Source: Diphasiastrum complanatum (Eukaryota; Streptophyta; Lycopodiopsida; Lycopodiales; Lycopodiaceae). From it: 64,000 bases of DNA. The position numbers were made by a program, and so were the translations under genes. Location of the stretch: contig CM055096.1 of NCBI GenBank assembly GCA_029204225.1, forward strand, positions 75,117,521-75,181,520. Direction: 5' to 3'. Below the pieces are notes generated by a model that made no database searches, was not told the DNA's origin, and was given only the letters and a program-made list of their open reading frames with translations. Below are positions 1 to 12,399 of the stretch, in pieces; position 1 is the first letter of the stretch; the number at the start of each line of letters is the position of its first letter.

Positions 1-323
1 TGCAAAAATCTTTGAGGGTCCGAACTACCGTCAAACTTTGGTAGATCTAGTTTGGGTGTACGTCTCTCATGATGAGCATTGTGGATAGTAGAGACTCCAT
101 TAGGGTTGGTTCTGGCATGGGATGTTTCAACACCATGAACATGGGTTCTGGCTCGCGAGGACTCGGCTCTATCATGTTCTTGTCCTTCAAATGGGTTTGT
201 GGATGGCTCGTAGGGTTGGGACCGCATTCGGTAGAATCTATGACATCTGATTTGTTCAGCTACAGGGGACCTGATCTCGTATGGATAATCTTCTGGGCTG
301 TCAGGATCTGTAATGTCGGCCAT
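1..323 (-). CDS. Ty3/gypsy gag polyprotein, N-terminal part, cut by window edge
   Basis: An open frame of 107 codons runs leftward from an ATG at 323-321 and leaves the window with no stop. The N-terminal ~85 residues are polar and variable. The last ~20 read RRTPKLDLPKFDGSSDPQRF, which is the characteristic lead-in to the retrotransposon gag domain of plant gypsy elements. Gag is the structural protein that packages element RNA into particles. The rest (gag core, zinc knuckle, pol) would lie left of the window. A 24-bp minisatellite lies about 250 bp upstream. The family call is firm; whether the element is intact cannot be judged. Confidence 0.8.
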   Translation of the reverse strand, partial: MADITDPDSPEDYPYEIRSPVAEQIRCHRFYRMRSQPYEPSTNPFEGQEHDRAESSRARTHVHGVETSHARTNPNGVSTIHNAHHERRTPKLDLPKFDGSSDPQRFL

Positions 324-574
324 TGGGTATTGTTGTGTCTTTTTTGTGTTGGGTCTGTGTTTCTGGTGTTTTTGGATTTTTTTAGGGTTTTTGGTGTTTT
401 TGGATTTTTAGGGTGTTGAAGGAAGTGAAGGTGGAGACTCAGTATAAAAAGAGCTTTCTATTGGTATGAGTATTGTTTTTTTTTTTTCTTTCTTCAGGCT
501 CAAAGGTGTTGCGAAGATGGTGGTTCGGTTGAAATGGCAATCAAAGGTGTTGATCAAAAGTTATGGTCCGGTCG

Positions 575-1060
575 AGATGGGTGTTAATTGCTCCGGTCGA
601 GCTTTGACCTTATTGCTTCGGTTGAGATCTGATTGAATCCCTCCGATGGAGATTTGATCGCTGCCTTCGGCTCCGGTTGAGATTTGAGTGGGCGCTTCAC
701 ACCGGTCGAGATCACTTTGGCTTCGGTCGAGATCTGAATGGGCACTTCGACTTTGGTCGAGATCTGAGCGAGCACTTCGACTTCGGTCGAGATCTGAGTG
801 GGCACTTCGGCTGAGATTTCAGCGAACACTTCGGTTGAGACTTCAGCGAACGCTTCGGTCGAGATTCCAGCAGACACTTCGGTCGAGACTTCAGCAGACG
901 CTTCGGTCGAGATTTCAGGGAGCACTTCGGTTGAGACCTCAGCGAACACTTCGGCTGAGATTCCAGCGTGAGCTTCGGTTGAGATTTTACTGAGAGCTCC
1001 GGTTGAGATTTTACTGAGAGCTCCGATTGAGATGTGAGTGTGAGCTCCGGTTGAGATTTT
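575..1060. repeat. 24-bp minisatellite (8-codon period)
   Basis: About 18 degenerate units of the type CTTCGGTYGAGATTTCAGC, with a spacing of 24 bp in the right half and some 30-bp units in the left half. Because 24 is a multiple of three, several frames stay open and yield Glu/Val/Ser/Thr or Arg/Ser/Leu-rich repeat peptides. These are by-products of the repeat, not gene evidence. More degenerate units continue to about 1180. The array lies upstream of the minus-strand gag and may belong to that element's LTR or leader. Confidence 0.85.
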
Positions 1061-2789
1061 ATTTTTTTATTTTCTTGATGCACCTGCGTTGTGTCGGTCA
1101 AGATGGTAAGAGAGAGAGGCTCGGCTGAGATGGAAGAGAAGGTGTTCGGTTGAGACGTGAGACAGGGTGCTAGGCTGAGATGGTGACGGAGGGAGGTGGA
1201 GACGATGGGTAAGCTATGTGTAGAGGATCATGTAGAAGGAGCTGAGGATGTATGCAGGGCGTGGGGATGGTGTGTGCAGCTTATTCTGAGATATGAACGG
1301 ATCTGGAGACATTTCAGATTGCGTGCATGGGTCCGATCAAAGATAGTCTTGCAGCATATGTCGTTTCAGAATGTGAGTCATGCAAGCGGCAATGGGTCAA
1401 ATGTTGACAGATCCCCTGCTCCAGAGGACCTGTTGTTTACTTTTTTGCTTCTTGCTTACAAAATCGTTTCTACCTGTTATCAGGCTTCATGACAGTCGTT
1501 AGATGGTTTCTTGATTGATTTTACGATGCCAACTCAGGCAGAAAGAAACAAAGTTTCGTTGTAGTATGTTTCTTTTGTCCTGCTTGTCAGAGGACAAACA
1601 GATCAACATGCAAACCAATGAACGTTCTACAGATTCTACAGCTACCTACTCTTAAAACGAACTGAAATCAGAGCCTACACTACATTAACATTGAGCTACC
1701 TTGCATAACTTGACAAAAACAAGAAACAAAGCTAAACTACAACATGTTAGAAGTCCAAGAATCAAGAAACCAACCAGTCTATTGATTCTTGGACATTCCA
1801 AGAACATCAAGAACTGGATTGTACAGAGATATGCAAGAATCACACCACAGATCCAACCTATTTAGTTTACTTGAATGCTGGCTCCTACATTAATCCACAA
1901 GAAAACAAGAAATCTAATCCACAACTAGGAAAGCAAGAAAACTAATCCACTCTAAATCCACAACCACACACAATATGAATGAAAGGGCATGATCATAGGG
2001 GCATCACTCAAGAAAACCATCATGATCAAGGAGCTTAGTGTAGCATCAAACTCATGGAAAATCTTCTTATTAAGCATGGAGTAGATACAATGCAAAAAAG
2101 CTCCTCCTCACAAAGAGGGAGTCTCTTAAATAAGCAAGAGAGCTCCTTAGGTGGCATCCTAGTGGAATTTCCACATTTCACTTACATGTGGAATAATGCT
2201 CTCCACTAGAGGTCACCATCAAAAGGTGGCTCACTCTACTTTCTTTAAGAGGGGTCTACTTGCATTTATTGCATTTGCTTAAAAATACTAGTTCCTACAT
2301 GGTCATTCCATCTTCCGAGATTCACCATGAGGCTTACGCAGTTCTTACTTGTCTTTCCTAGCTAGTATTTCTCGGCTCTCAGTCTTCATTAGTCTCGTCT
2401 TCTCAGATATCTCCTCGGTCTAAGGTGAGAGGTGCTCTTGAGTTGCTCTGTCCGAGTATCTTGGGGATTCGTCAGAACCAGCAAACATGACCTTTGATCG
2501 AGCTAGAGGTCATGACCCAAATACCTATGCCTAATCATTCTTCTGATTTGTACAAGTCATGAGCAGATTGAGGCCCAACGTCATGATGACTTTTGTCTAG
2601 TTTCACATTGCTTAGTAAAACAAGCTACTTTATGGCATGAATTAACTAATGCAAATAGGCCTACTACTCACATGTGGAAACATGCTCCACACATGTGTGA
2701 TTTATATATGTACCAAGCTAGATTTTGCATGATTTTCGCACTGCGTAGGGCCTTGATCTTTTGACTTGTTTGAGTTTCAAATAGATGCC
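1061..2789. other. Unassigned, LTR-like DNA
   Basis: No convincing coding region. The stretch holds decayed minisatellite units (to ~1180) and AT-rich DNA. At 2660-2790 a segment with CACATGTGG and CCACACATGTGTGA, followed by CCAAGCTAGATTTTGC, matches the segment at 21675-21755, so it is probably the edge of a shared LTR family. Confidence 0.4.
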
Positions 2790-4016
2790 TTAATTGTTGG
2801 AAGTGTAAATATGCATCACCAGTTGGCAAGAAACCCATTGGTTGCAAATGGGTATACAGGACTAAGTACCATGCAGATGGAAGTATAGCAAAGTACAAGG
2901 CAAGATTGGCGATCAAAGGGTATGCACAAAGTTAAGGCATCGACTATGAGGAGACCTTTGTGTCGGTATGTAAGTGGAATACTCTACGTCTACTTGTTGC
3001 CTTAGCTTCACATTTGGTTTGGCCTTTGTATCAGATGGATGTGAAATCTGCTTTTCTAAATGGTGAGTTAGAGGAAGAGGTGTTCATGGATCAACCTGAA
3101 GGCTTTGTAGCAAAGGGACAAGAAAATAAAGTTTGTCACTTGAAGAAAGCACCTTATGGTCTTAAATAGGCACCACGTGCGTGGTATAGCAAGATTGATG
3201 CCTACTTTCGTTCAAAGGGGATCGTGAGAACACACTTTGATCCAAATCTATATGTCTTATGCTTTGATGGTATGGTTGCTTTGATTGCTCTTTATGTTGA
3301 TGACTTTTTACGGGAAATAATCAAGAGATGATACATATGATCAAGAAAGATCTCATGGAACAATTCGAGATGAGAGATCTTAGCCTAATGCATTATTGCC
3401 TTGGAGTAGAAGTGTGGCAAAAAGGACACGAAGTGGGTTTAACACAAGTGAAGTATGTCAAAGAGTTGTTGCACAGGTTTAGGTTGCAAGATTGCAAACC
3501 AGTGAATACTCCTATTGAACCAAGAAGCATGATGGGTTACCTGAGTTGTGTGGCTATGTGGATGCGGATTGGGGAGGTGACTATGATGATTGTAGATCTC
3601 CCACAGGGTATGTATTCCAATTTTGTGGTAGTTGCTTTTCCTGGTCTAGTAAGAAGCAAAGTACAATTGCTCTTTCCACCACAGAAGCAGAGTATAAGAC
3701 AATGTGTAGTGCAGCACAAAAAGCTATATGGTTGAGACAAATCTTGGAAGAAGTTGGCATGAAGCAGAAAAATCCCACGACATTACATAGCGACAGTCAG
3801 AGTGGCATTCAGCTAGCAAAGAATCCAGTGTTCCATGCGAGAACTAAACACATTGAGATTCAGTATCACTTTATACGTGAGAGGCTGTTGAGTCATGAAA
3901 TTCATGTTGTTCATTGTAGCACAGAAGAACAACTAGCTGATATTTTCACTAAGCCACTTGTTGGAGAAAAGTTTGATAAGTTTAGATCAAAGCTTTTTGT
4001 ACTTAAAGTTTGTTAA
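2790..4016 (+). pseudogene. Ty1/copia pol fragment: reverse transcriptase and RNase H
   Basis: Plus-strand copia RT blocks appear in order: KKPIGCKWVYRTKYHADGS, then QMDVKSAFLNGELEEEVFM, KKAPYGLK, and the catalytic ALYVDDF block near 3290-3306. RNase H follows at 3546-4016 with VDADWGGDYDDCRSPTGY, STTEAEY, LHSDSQSGIQLA and ADIFTKPL, ending in a stop at 4016. In-frame stops break the RT (for example after YAQS near 2935 and after YGLK at 3169), and a deletion joins RT to RNase H near 3530. Gag, protease and integrase are absent, so it cannot act on its own. Confidence 0.9.
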
Positions 4017-4070
4017 CTTTAAAGCTATGTATATGACTATATAAAAAGTAGACTCTACTTTAAGGGAGAG

Positions 4071-4384
4071 AGTTAGAATTAAAGTAGAATCACTGTGCTA
4101 CTGTACTGTGGGTCCTATCAGTTGATAAGGTTTAGTTAGCCTCACCACGAGGCAAGTCGACGGGACACGCGTCCCGCCAATGGCAACCTGGGTCATGCAT
4201 GGGTTGCCTGAGTGAACAACTATATATACAGTGTAATTTCCTTTTGAGAAATACAGTTGCTATGTGAGCTTGCTGTGGAGAGTGTTTTTCTGTCTGTGTT
4301 ACTGTGTAGCATGATCTGTGTTCCTGTGCAAAGCAGTATACTTTCTAAGGTAGTTTAGTTGGAAGAGTTATAATGGCCATTACA
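4071..4384 (+). repeat. Copia 3' LTR of the 2.8-4.0 kb fragment
   Basis: A purine run (AAGGGAGAG) ends at 4070 and is followed by AGTTAGAATTAAAG, a copia LTR start in which TG has become AG. A TATA-like CTATATATACAG lies at about 4220. The right end is estimated at a CA near 4384. No second LTR is seen, so boundaries are approximate. Confidence 0.5.
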
Positions 4385-4549
4385 TTTGGTTGTCTCTTTT
4401 GTGTCATCAACATCAATGTCTATGTTTTATCTATATTTTTAGCATTGTTCTTTTGCACTCAAAACTTAATTTACAAGATTTCGATTTTTGTGATCACCCA
4501 AAGTGTAATTGTAAGTTGAACAGTATAAAATCCTCACAACAGGATTCTA

Positions 4550-5018
4550 GCCTAAGCATACCATACAAAGCAACAACACATGGGAACCGGTGGAGGTTAA
4601 ACCAACCCAACCAAACCTAGATCGTACGGATCTAGCCCCCAAGCTATGGATCAATCAGAGTCATGGAAAGAGGAGTCACACCAGCAGCATGTAGCTACTC
4701 ATCACAAATCAAGCATACACTAGTGAGAGACCAGCAGGTATACTTATACCCTCCAAGGCCCATGCACCACTAGTAGTGCATTGTGACACCTCACTAGACA
4801 CCTCTACAACCTATCTGGGCCACATCATCCAGTTCCCTAATGACTTACTGATAGACCCATACCAACTCCACCACCATGTGTTTAGGCCTACAACCATTAA
4901 TTATGACCATATACACATAAGGGACCCAATTCCCTTATAGTCACAATTAACTTATGGGTTGTTGGTCTACCGGTACCTAGCATGGACACGCTACCCGAGA
5001 CCAGTCATGGGCATGACA
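4550..5018 (-). repeat. Gypsy 3' LTR (minus strand)
   Basis: On the minus strand a polypurine tract (AAGGGGGGGGAA, 5019-5030) is followed at once by TGTCATGCCCATGACTGG, a typical gypsy LTR start. A TATA-like GTATAAGTAT lies near 4750. The far end is uncertain and may reach ~4390. The matching gypsy pol 3' end lies just upstream (5046-5530). Confidence 0.6.
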
Positions 5019-5045
5019 TTCCCCCCCCTTATTCAAGTTTTGTCC

Positions 5046-5530
5046 TCAGAACTTAAAACTGGGAAAGTTCCTCCTTAAGCTTCCTTCTTGTTCCCAAGAA
5101 TCATCATCGTCTGTACATCCCCTCCATCGCACTAGATGCTCGGTAACTATACGATTTCTCAATTGTTTAGTTCTTGTATCCAAGATCTTTTCGGGTTCAA
5201 GACGAGATACACCTGATGATTCATCCAACAGGTCCAACTGATCTCCAGATCCAAGAATCTCTCCTTCACGTAGACTCTTTTTGAGACGACTAACGTGAAA
5301 TATGGGATGCACTTGCAATCCATCCGGTAGTTTCAATTGGTAAGCTAAGGATCCGATCTTTTTCAAGATCTTAAACGGTCCTCTATATCTAGGGGACAAC
5401 TTATAATGCTTGTCGGTACGCATTACACTTGAATCCTTTGAGATTCTCAAATATACCCAATCCCCCACTTGGAAGTCTCTCGGTGATCTTTTCAGATTTT
5501 CATAATGTCTGGGCGTACATCAATATTTTT
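5046..5530 (-). pseudogene. Ty3/gypsy chromovirus integrase C-terminus with chromodomain
   Basis: The minus-strand frame reads FQVGDWVYLRIS, then LSPRYRGPFKILKKIGSLAY, LPDGLQVHPIFHVSRLKK and a chromodomain-like tail EHLVRWRGCTDDDDSWEQE, ending at 5046. This is the conserved integrase GPY/F module followed by the chromodomain, which in chromoviruses steers integration to certain chromatin. Upstream the frame fades near 5530 into unrelated sequence, so the integrase core and RT are lost. The PPT and LTR follow within 30 bp of the stop, as in intact elements. Confidence 0.9.
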
Positions 5531-5590
5531 TATATTCTATTTTCTTCTCATCCTAATTGCCAAAATCCAGTCTTTTGGCATGATGGTCAC

Positions 5591-5860
5591 TCATTTGCTC
5601 TTATTGTCACAATGGAGTATAATTGATCTGATCTGTTGAAATTTTAGATCCCGGAGTAATCTGAGCCAAATAATTTCCTTGACTATAGAGGTAGCTGCAA
5701 CATATTCAGACTTTGTAGAGGACAATGAAATGCATTTATGCTTTCGACTGTTCCTTGAAATGGGTCCTCCATGAGTAGTTGGAACACCCTTACAAGCCTC
5801 CAGCATCAACTTCACCAGATGCTCATTCAAAGAGCGATTGATCAAACTAGAGACTGCTAT
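5591..5860 (-). pseudogene. Copia RNase H fragment
   Basis: The minus-strand reading SRKHKCISLSSTKSEYVAA, then KEIIWLRLLRDL and ILHCDNKS, matches the copia RNase H core (usual pattern KQ..V.LSSTEAEY.A). Only about 85 residues survive, with no RT or LTR next to it. It is a short orphan piece between a gypsy remnant and a microsatellite. Confidence 0.8.
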
Positions 5861-5914
5861 CAGCTACACAACAACAACAACATCTGCAGGCTTTGACTGA
5901 TCTGCTGCGCAACT

Positions 5915-6700
<786 letters not shown>

Positions 6701-7419
6701 TATTATTTTTCTCTGTCATTTCTAGCTTTCTAATTAATAAATGCTTCATGTTTATCAAATTCCTTCGGAGGATAATAAAAACATTTTTCTATTTTTGTCA
6801 TCATTAGTAGTTATGTTCAAGTTAAGAACTTTGGCTATTTTTGTGATATTTTTGTGAGTCCTCCGCTCCATTTTATTGTTGCCCTCTATGCCATTATCAA
6901 CTATCTTCCAGATTGATGTTTCAATCTAGAACTAGATCACATGCAAGATCTCTCTCTCTTCGTTCCACCCCCATTCATCACTTCACATGCCCACAGACAA
7001 GGTTTACTCCTGAGTACCAGCCGCCAACACATCAAAAGCACTACCATGCTACCATCACCACCATCCTCAATAACCTCCACCAAGCCTACAAGCATCTCCA
7101 AACACTCTATGCCAACCACCATAAATACCACCTCGCCACCCTCATCCAGTGCTACAACGCGACGATGAACCACATATCCCACCATCTGCCACCTCTACAC
7201 AGTCTCCGACCTCCACCACCACCATCGACTATCAACAACTCAAGTTGACCCTCTCTCATTTTGACCTGTAGACCGATGATGACCGCACCTTCAAGCAGGA
7301 TGCCCAGTATGCCTCCCAAGCTGAAGACCTCCCTGAAACCGTATAACATCCTCTCCATGTCTGAGCTCAAACACTACTCACCACCTCCCCTCACTACGCA
7401 ACATTCCATCCACCTCCAC
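6701..7419. other. Low-complexity DNA, no supported gene
   Basis: AT-rich to about 6910, then C-rich, Pro/Ser/Thr/His-biased sequence (6913-7440) open in several frames on both strands. The bias explains the open frames. Nothing recognisable. Confidence 0.5.
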
Positions 7420-7946
7420 TATTCCACCATGGAAGGATGACTCCTATATGTTTATTCCGGTAAAGACCACCGCGAAGGCTTCTGATTTAGCTCAGATATT
7501 TGTAGAGCGTCTGTTTAGGCTTTACGGATTACCGAGTGATATTGTGAGCGATCGTGATCCGAAGTCCACCGGTCACTTTTGGTCGGTCGTATTCGCTAAA
7601 CTAGAGACAACACTGAGGTTGGGTTCTTCTGATCATCCTAAGACGGATGGACAGACAGAAAGAACAAATCAGACGATGGAACAAATTCTTTGAGCATATG
7701 TTTTCAGATGGCAATCTGATTGGGAAAAGTACCTTCCATTGATCGAGTTTGCCTATAATAGTAGTAAGCATTCGGCTACTGGTTATAGCTCATTTATGCT
7801 TATGTACGATTTTGAGCCTAGGTAACCCATCGCGGTTGAGACTCGGTCGATCAAGTTTAAGAAAGTAGCGGATTTCCTACATGATATGCATGAAATGCTA
7901 CATATTGCACATGAAAATGTCCAGAGTGCCCAGGATAGATTTTGCC
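7420..7946 (+). pseudogene. Ty3/gypsy integrase core fragment
   Basis: The plus-strand frame shows VKTTAKASDLAQIFVERLFR, LYGLPSDIVSDRDPKSTGHF, SSDHPKTDGQTERTNQTMEQ and, after a stop at 7693, WEKYLPLIEFAYNSSKHSAT. These are the gypsy integrase catalytic blocks, with the second Asp in SDRD and the Glu in TDGQTERTNQ. Integrase inserts element cDNA into host DNA. The frame stops abruptly near 7946 (NVQSAQDRF), where a repeat cluster begins. Both flanks are missing. Confidence 0.9.
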
Positions 7947-8265
7947 CTCCTATTTGGTCAAAGGGCCGAGGTTCATGCTCCTACATGATCACGCAAGAGC
8001 GCGGAATTTGGTCATTCCAAACCATTATAGACACCAATTAATTGGTCCTGCATGATTATGCAAGAGTGCAACTTCGGGCCTTGACCAAATAGGAGGATCA
8101 AATTTCGCGCTCCTACGTGATCATGCAAGTGTGCAAAATCGGGTGATCCTAAACCATTATAGACACCAATTTTGCACTCTTGCATGATCATGTAGGAGCA
8201 CAAAAATGGGTCTTCCCATGATGTCAGAGATCCATTTTTTGCGCTCCTGTGTAATCACGTAGGAG
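7947..8265. repeat. Cluster of five near-palindromic repeats and a nested inverted repeat
   Basis: Five copies of a ~26-nt motif built on GCTCCTACATGATCAYGCA, with core CATGATCATG or close variants, lie near 7977, 8047, 8109, 8165 and 8237, in mixed orientation. In addition CCTCCTATTTGGTCAA (7947) pairs with its reverse complement near 8080-8097, and ACCATTATAGACACCAATT occurs twice (~8020 and ~8152). It may be U3 sequence of the copia element that follows, or the remains of a hairpin element. Confidence 0.8.
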
Positions 8266-8482
8266 CACAAACATGGGTCTTCTTGGACTTCTAACATGCT
8301 GTAGTTTATGTGGTCCAATAGGAATTTGAGGTGTGCTTGAATATAGTCCAATAGAATTAAGAGGTGCATGGATCAATGGTCCAATAGGATTAAGAGGTGG
8401 CAAAGTGTGATCCAATCATAGTTAAGCATAGTGGTAGCTCGTGGATCTACTAGTATCATTGTACTCCTCATTTGGACCTAAT

Positions 8483-8791
8483 TGATTTTGAGATTAAGTG
8501 GATTTTGAGTGTCATTGAATTTCTAGCTTTCTCTCTCTACCCGAGAGCTTATGATGGTTTTTCTCTCTCTACCTGAGGAGAGCAGCTTGTTTTTACTTAG
8601 AATACTTTTGTAACACTTCCCACACGTGTGAGTGAGAGTTGGAAGTGATTGAATGCATGTAGTAGTGTGTTTTTGCCATAGAATCAAAGATAGATCTTGA
8701 ATCTCAATCTAGTCTTGATCTTGGTGCATCTACACACCTTAGGAGATCACAAGTACATGTAGTGGACAATCCACACGTGTGAAATTCAACA
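8483..8791 (+). repeat. 5' LTR of the 8.5-11.5 kb copia element (minimum extent)
   Basis: Nearly identical by eye to 11216-11525. It contains CACACGTGTG twice (near 8621 and 8772) and ends in TTCAACA directly before the primer site. The left boundary is only where the match to the right copy begins. Confidence 0.85.
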
Positions 8792-8804
8792 TGGTATCAG
8801 AGCC
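8792..8804 (+). other. Primer binding site (initiator tRNA-Met)
   Basis: TGGTATCAGAGCC immediately follows the LTR terminus CA. This is the standard copia PBS complementary to initiator tRNA-Met. Confidence 0.95.
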
Positions 8805-9547
8805 TACCTAAGGTTACCATGCATTTTGATCCATTTAAGTGAAAACTATTCATCAATCTTGAGCTAGAAATTGTCAAGGTCCATTTTCCTAGCATCATGT
8901 TCAATTTTGGATCAAAAGAGATCAAAAGGACATTGATTGGGTCTGACCTGGTACTGTACGGAATCAGGTGCTCAGACACGTGTGAGGAACATCCAATTTC
9001 AGTTTGGAAGTTCTCTCTCATGCTTGATCCATTTATCTTGCTTGATAGCTTGTTTTGAAGCTATTATTGTGTAGTTTCTGATGCAATCAGTTTGATTTCA
9101 TTTGGTTGAGCCAATCAAAAGTTATAAGCTTTTGAAGAGGGTTAGGTAGGGCACCTAGAACTGGGTGGACACATTTGGTTTGGTCAAGAGATTTCTTGTT
9201 TGATCCAAAATCACAGTTGAATGCTTACCAATCTCATCTAGATGTGATCGAGGCACTATTTTGAGATCTTAGCCATTTTGTTTCATGCAATATCATTGTA
9301 TTTGAGTCAAATTTGGTTTCTTAGTGTATTTCACACGTGCTAAGATTGTTTGATCCTAACTTTGCCCATACTCCATCATTTGATGTGAAGTAGATCTAGT
9401 TTTGGAGAGATTGAGATAGCTAGTGAGAATCATCTCACAGTTTGTTACAAGATCTTGCATAGGAGATGGTAGCACACCATTATTGGATCCTATAGTGAGA
9501 GAGAAGCAACATTTTTTGTTCATCAATTTTATTTATCTTTACTTTAC

Positions 9548-10830
9548 ATGACTTCAATGAGTTCATACTTGTTGCAATCAAGTGAGAGATTGTCTACTTC
9601 CGGTTATTCAATATGGAAGTTGAGGATGGAGTCCATCTTGATACTCCAAGATGTGATGGACATTGTACTTGGGATTGAGGAGGAGTCTCAAGTCCTTCAA
9701 GAAGTACAAAAATACAAGAAGAGAGCTATGATGGCTCTCCACTACATTAAGATGAATGTCTCTAATGAGATATTGAGGGAGATTGGTGATTGTTCTACAT
9801 CCAAGGAAGCTTGGGATTGTCTCAAGTCCATCTACGAGGCTAAGAACACCTCTAGGCTCCTCACTCTTAGAAATCAAATCTTCCAAAGTAGTCAAAAGAG
9901 TGATGAGAGTGCATCTAGTTATGTTTTGAGAGTCAAGGATATTCATGTATTGGTGACTCAAATCAAAGTGAGCTAGTCCAAGTCATTCTCAATGGCTTGA
10001 GAGATGAATATGACAACCTTGTCCAATCCTATGCCATTAAGGATGAGCTACCAAGTTTGGAGGCCCTTCAAAGTGTGCTTATTTCTGAAGAATCAAGACA
10101 AGAGTACAAACTCTTGAGGATGGACAAGCTATCACTCAATCATGATGATGGCAAAGTTCTATTTGCCAAGCACAAAGAGAGGAGTAAGAAGCAACACCAT
10201 CACTTCTCTAATGACAAAGCTAAAGACCAAGATGAAGAGGAGGAGGAGGATACCTCTCATGCTTCTACTTCAAATCTCAAGAAGAAGAAGGTCAAGTGCT
10301 TTTATTGTGGCAAGAAAGGCCATTATGCCTCCAATTGCTTCAAGAAGAAGAATCAACTCAATCAAGCCAACATCACCAATGAGAAAGAAGACTATATTGC
10401 AAGTGATGGAGAAGGCTCTCTTATGGCATCAAGCTTCTCATCTTCCACCTTCAACAAGGATGACTCATGGTATATTGATAGTGGAGCATCTTCACATATG
10501 TGTGGCTCCAAGCACTTTTTTTCATCTATTTTGCCTTATGATGGAGTTAAGAAGACCATATACTTTGCAAGTAAGCATGAGTGCAATATTGAAGGAGTAG
10601 GGATTATTCCCTTGAAGCTTGCATCTTCTAAAGATCTCTTTCTCAACAATGTTCTTTTTGTCCCAAAGCTTACAAAGAACATCTTAAGTGTTGGCCAACT
10701 TCTTGATAGTGGCTTTGATGTCAATTTAAATATTGACAATTGTGTGATCAAGAAGGATGGTGAGATCCTTGCATATGGATCAAGATTTGAAGGCATCTAC
10801 AAATTGGATCCAAGTGAGATGCAAACTCTC
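9548..10830 (+). pseudogene. Copia gag and aspartic protease
   Basis: The frame opens at 9548 with a UBN2-type gag (STSGYSIWKLRMESIL...). It stops at 9976 and resumes in another frame at 9997, so one frameshift or stop breaks gag. A zinc knuckle CFYCGKKGHYASNC (C-x2-C-x4-H-x4-C) lies at about 10300-10340. The protease active site DSGASSHMCG follows at about 10480-10505, and a typical protease-to-GAG_pre-integrase linker (VLFVPKLTKNILSVGQLLDS) ends near 10710. Gag forms the particle and protease processes the polyprotein. The single break suggests fairly recent activity. Confidence 0.88.
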
Positions 10831-10844
10831 TTGATGTTTTTTAT

Positions 10845-11215
10845 ATGTCCAATATTTCAGAGGATGATCACACAAGATGCACGTATCTTCTCTCTTCAAG
10901 TATTATGGTGTATGATTATTCCTTATTATTCAAAGCATATGTTGAGAAGAAATTCTCATTGAAGATCAAAGCTTTGAGGAGTATTGGAGCTCTTGAAGGA
11001 ATAGCACCATATGAAGTTTTATTCAAGATGAAGCCTAAGGTTGATCACCTTAGTGAACTTGGTAGTGCTTGCTTTGAACATATTCCCTTGGAAATAAGAA
11101 GGAAGGATGATCCAAGCTCATGGATCATGATTGGATACTCATCCATCAAGGAGGCCTTTAGTGTCTTTACACTCTCTATTTCAAAAGTGATTGTGAATAG
11201 AGATGTCACATTGCA

Positions 11216-11225
<10 letters not shown>
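10845..11225 (+). pseudogene. Copia integrase remnants fused by deletions
   Basis: Short integrase pieces are joined: FKAYVEKKFSLKIKALRS (normally followed by the DNGGE catalytic block) is fused directly to EGIAPYEVLFKMKPKVDHLS and WIMIGYSSIKEAFSVF, from the integrase C-terminal region, ending in VNRDVTLHEF and a stop. The catalytic core between them is absent. The frame then enters LTR sequence. At least two internal deletions are needed to explain this. Confidence 0.8.
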
Positions 11226-11697
<472 letters not shown>

Positions 11698-12399
11698 ATG
11701 GAAGGTATCTAATTACGTTTACAACATTTTGACTATAGGCAATGTTGGGTTACAGTTAATTCTTATAAAAAAAAGATTCTTGCACATTTGAAATACTTTA
11801 TTAGAAATTGAATGTTTTGATGGATGTTTGTGCAGCTTATCAGACGGAGAATCTAGTGATGAGGGCAGAAATGTCAATAAGGTAAATTTTATGTGAAGTC
11901 AATATACCATATTCTACAATGATTTTTTTGCAAGTTAACTATTATCGATTTTTGCAAGAAACAATGTAATTACAATTTTTTGTAGGCCGATTATTATCAA
12001 GAACGAATGTGGGCACTTGCGTCAAATGCGACGGGTAAGTGATGCGTCAAAGACGCACTGTCAATGATCACTTGTGGAAGTATGGAAGTAGAGCAGATGG
12101 TCAAACATCAAATCTACAAGAGATTGAGGTTTGCTTTGAAAGCTAATGTATTTGTTGCATTTACTATGATTTTTTAATATTAGGATATCTAGGTAACCAT
12201 TGACTCGTTTAAATGACACATTCTCTGTCAGTTTGTTAGACACACCATCGAATGCCAATACATGGTCTTGATCTATCCATATTAAATTCCAAGCGAAGAA
12301 AAAGTCTTGATACAAATGAGGGAACAAAAAATGAAACAACTGGAAGACGTTAGCGGATTGCTGCAAACATCTAATGTAGTGGGTTTATTTCCTATCCTA
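11698..12399. other. Unassigned; two possible small exons (+)
   Basis: Two short stretches look like exons by their borders: 11836-11881 (after TTTGTGCAG, before GTAAAT) reads SDGESSDEGRNVNK, and 11984-12032 (after TTTTTTGTAG, before GTAAGT) reads ADYYQERMWALASNATG. I do not recognise the protein, and the rest is AT-rich. They may be remains of a transposase or host gene; weak support. Confidence 0.25.

Noticed and set aside
584-1101. Open frames of 100-130 codons on both strands rich in Glu/Ser/Thr or Arg/Ser
   Set aside because: They are produced by the 24-bp minisatellite; no domain and no preferred strand.
6913-7370. Pro/Ser/His-rich frames on both strands
   Set aside because: Explained by C-rich low-complexity sequence.
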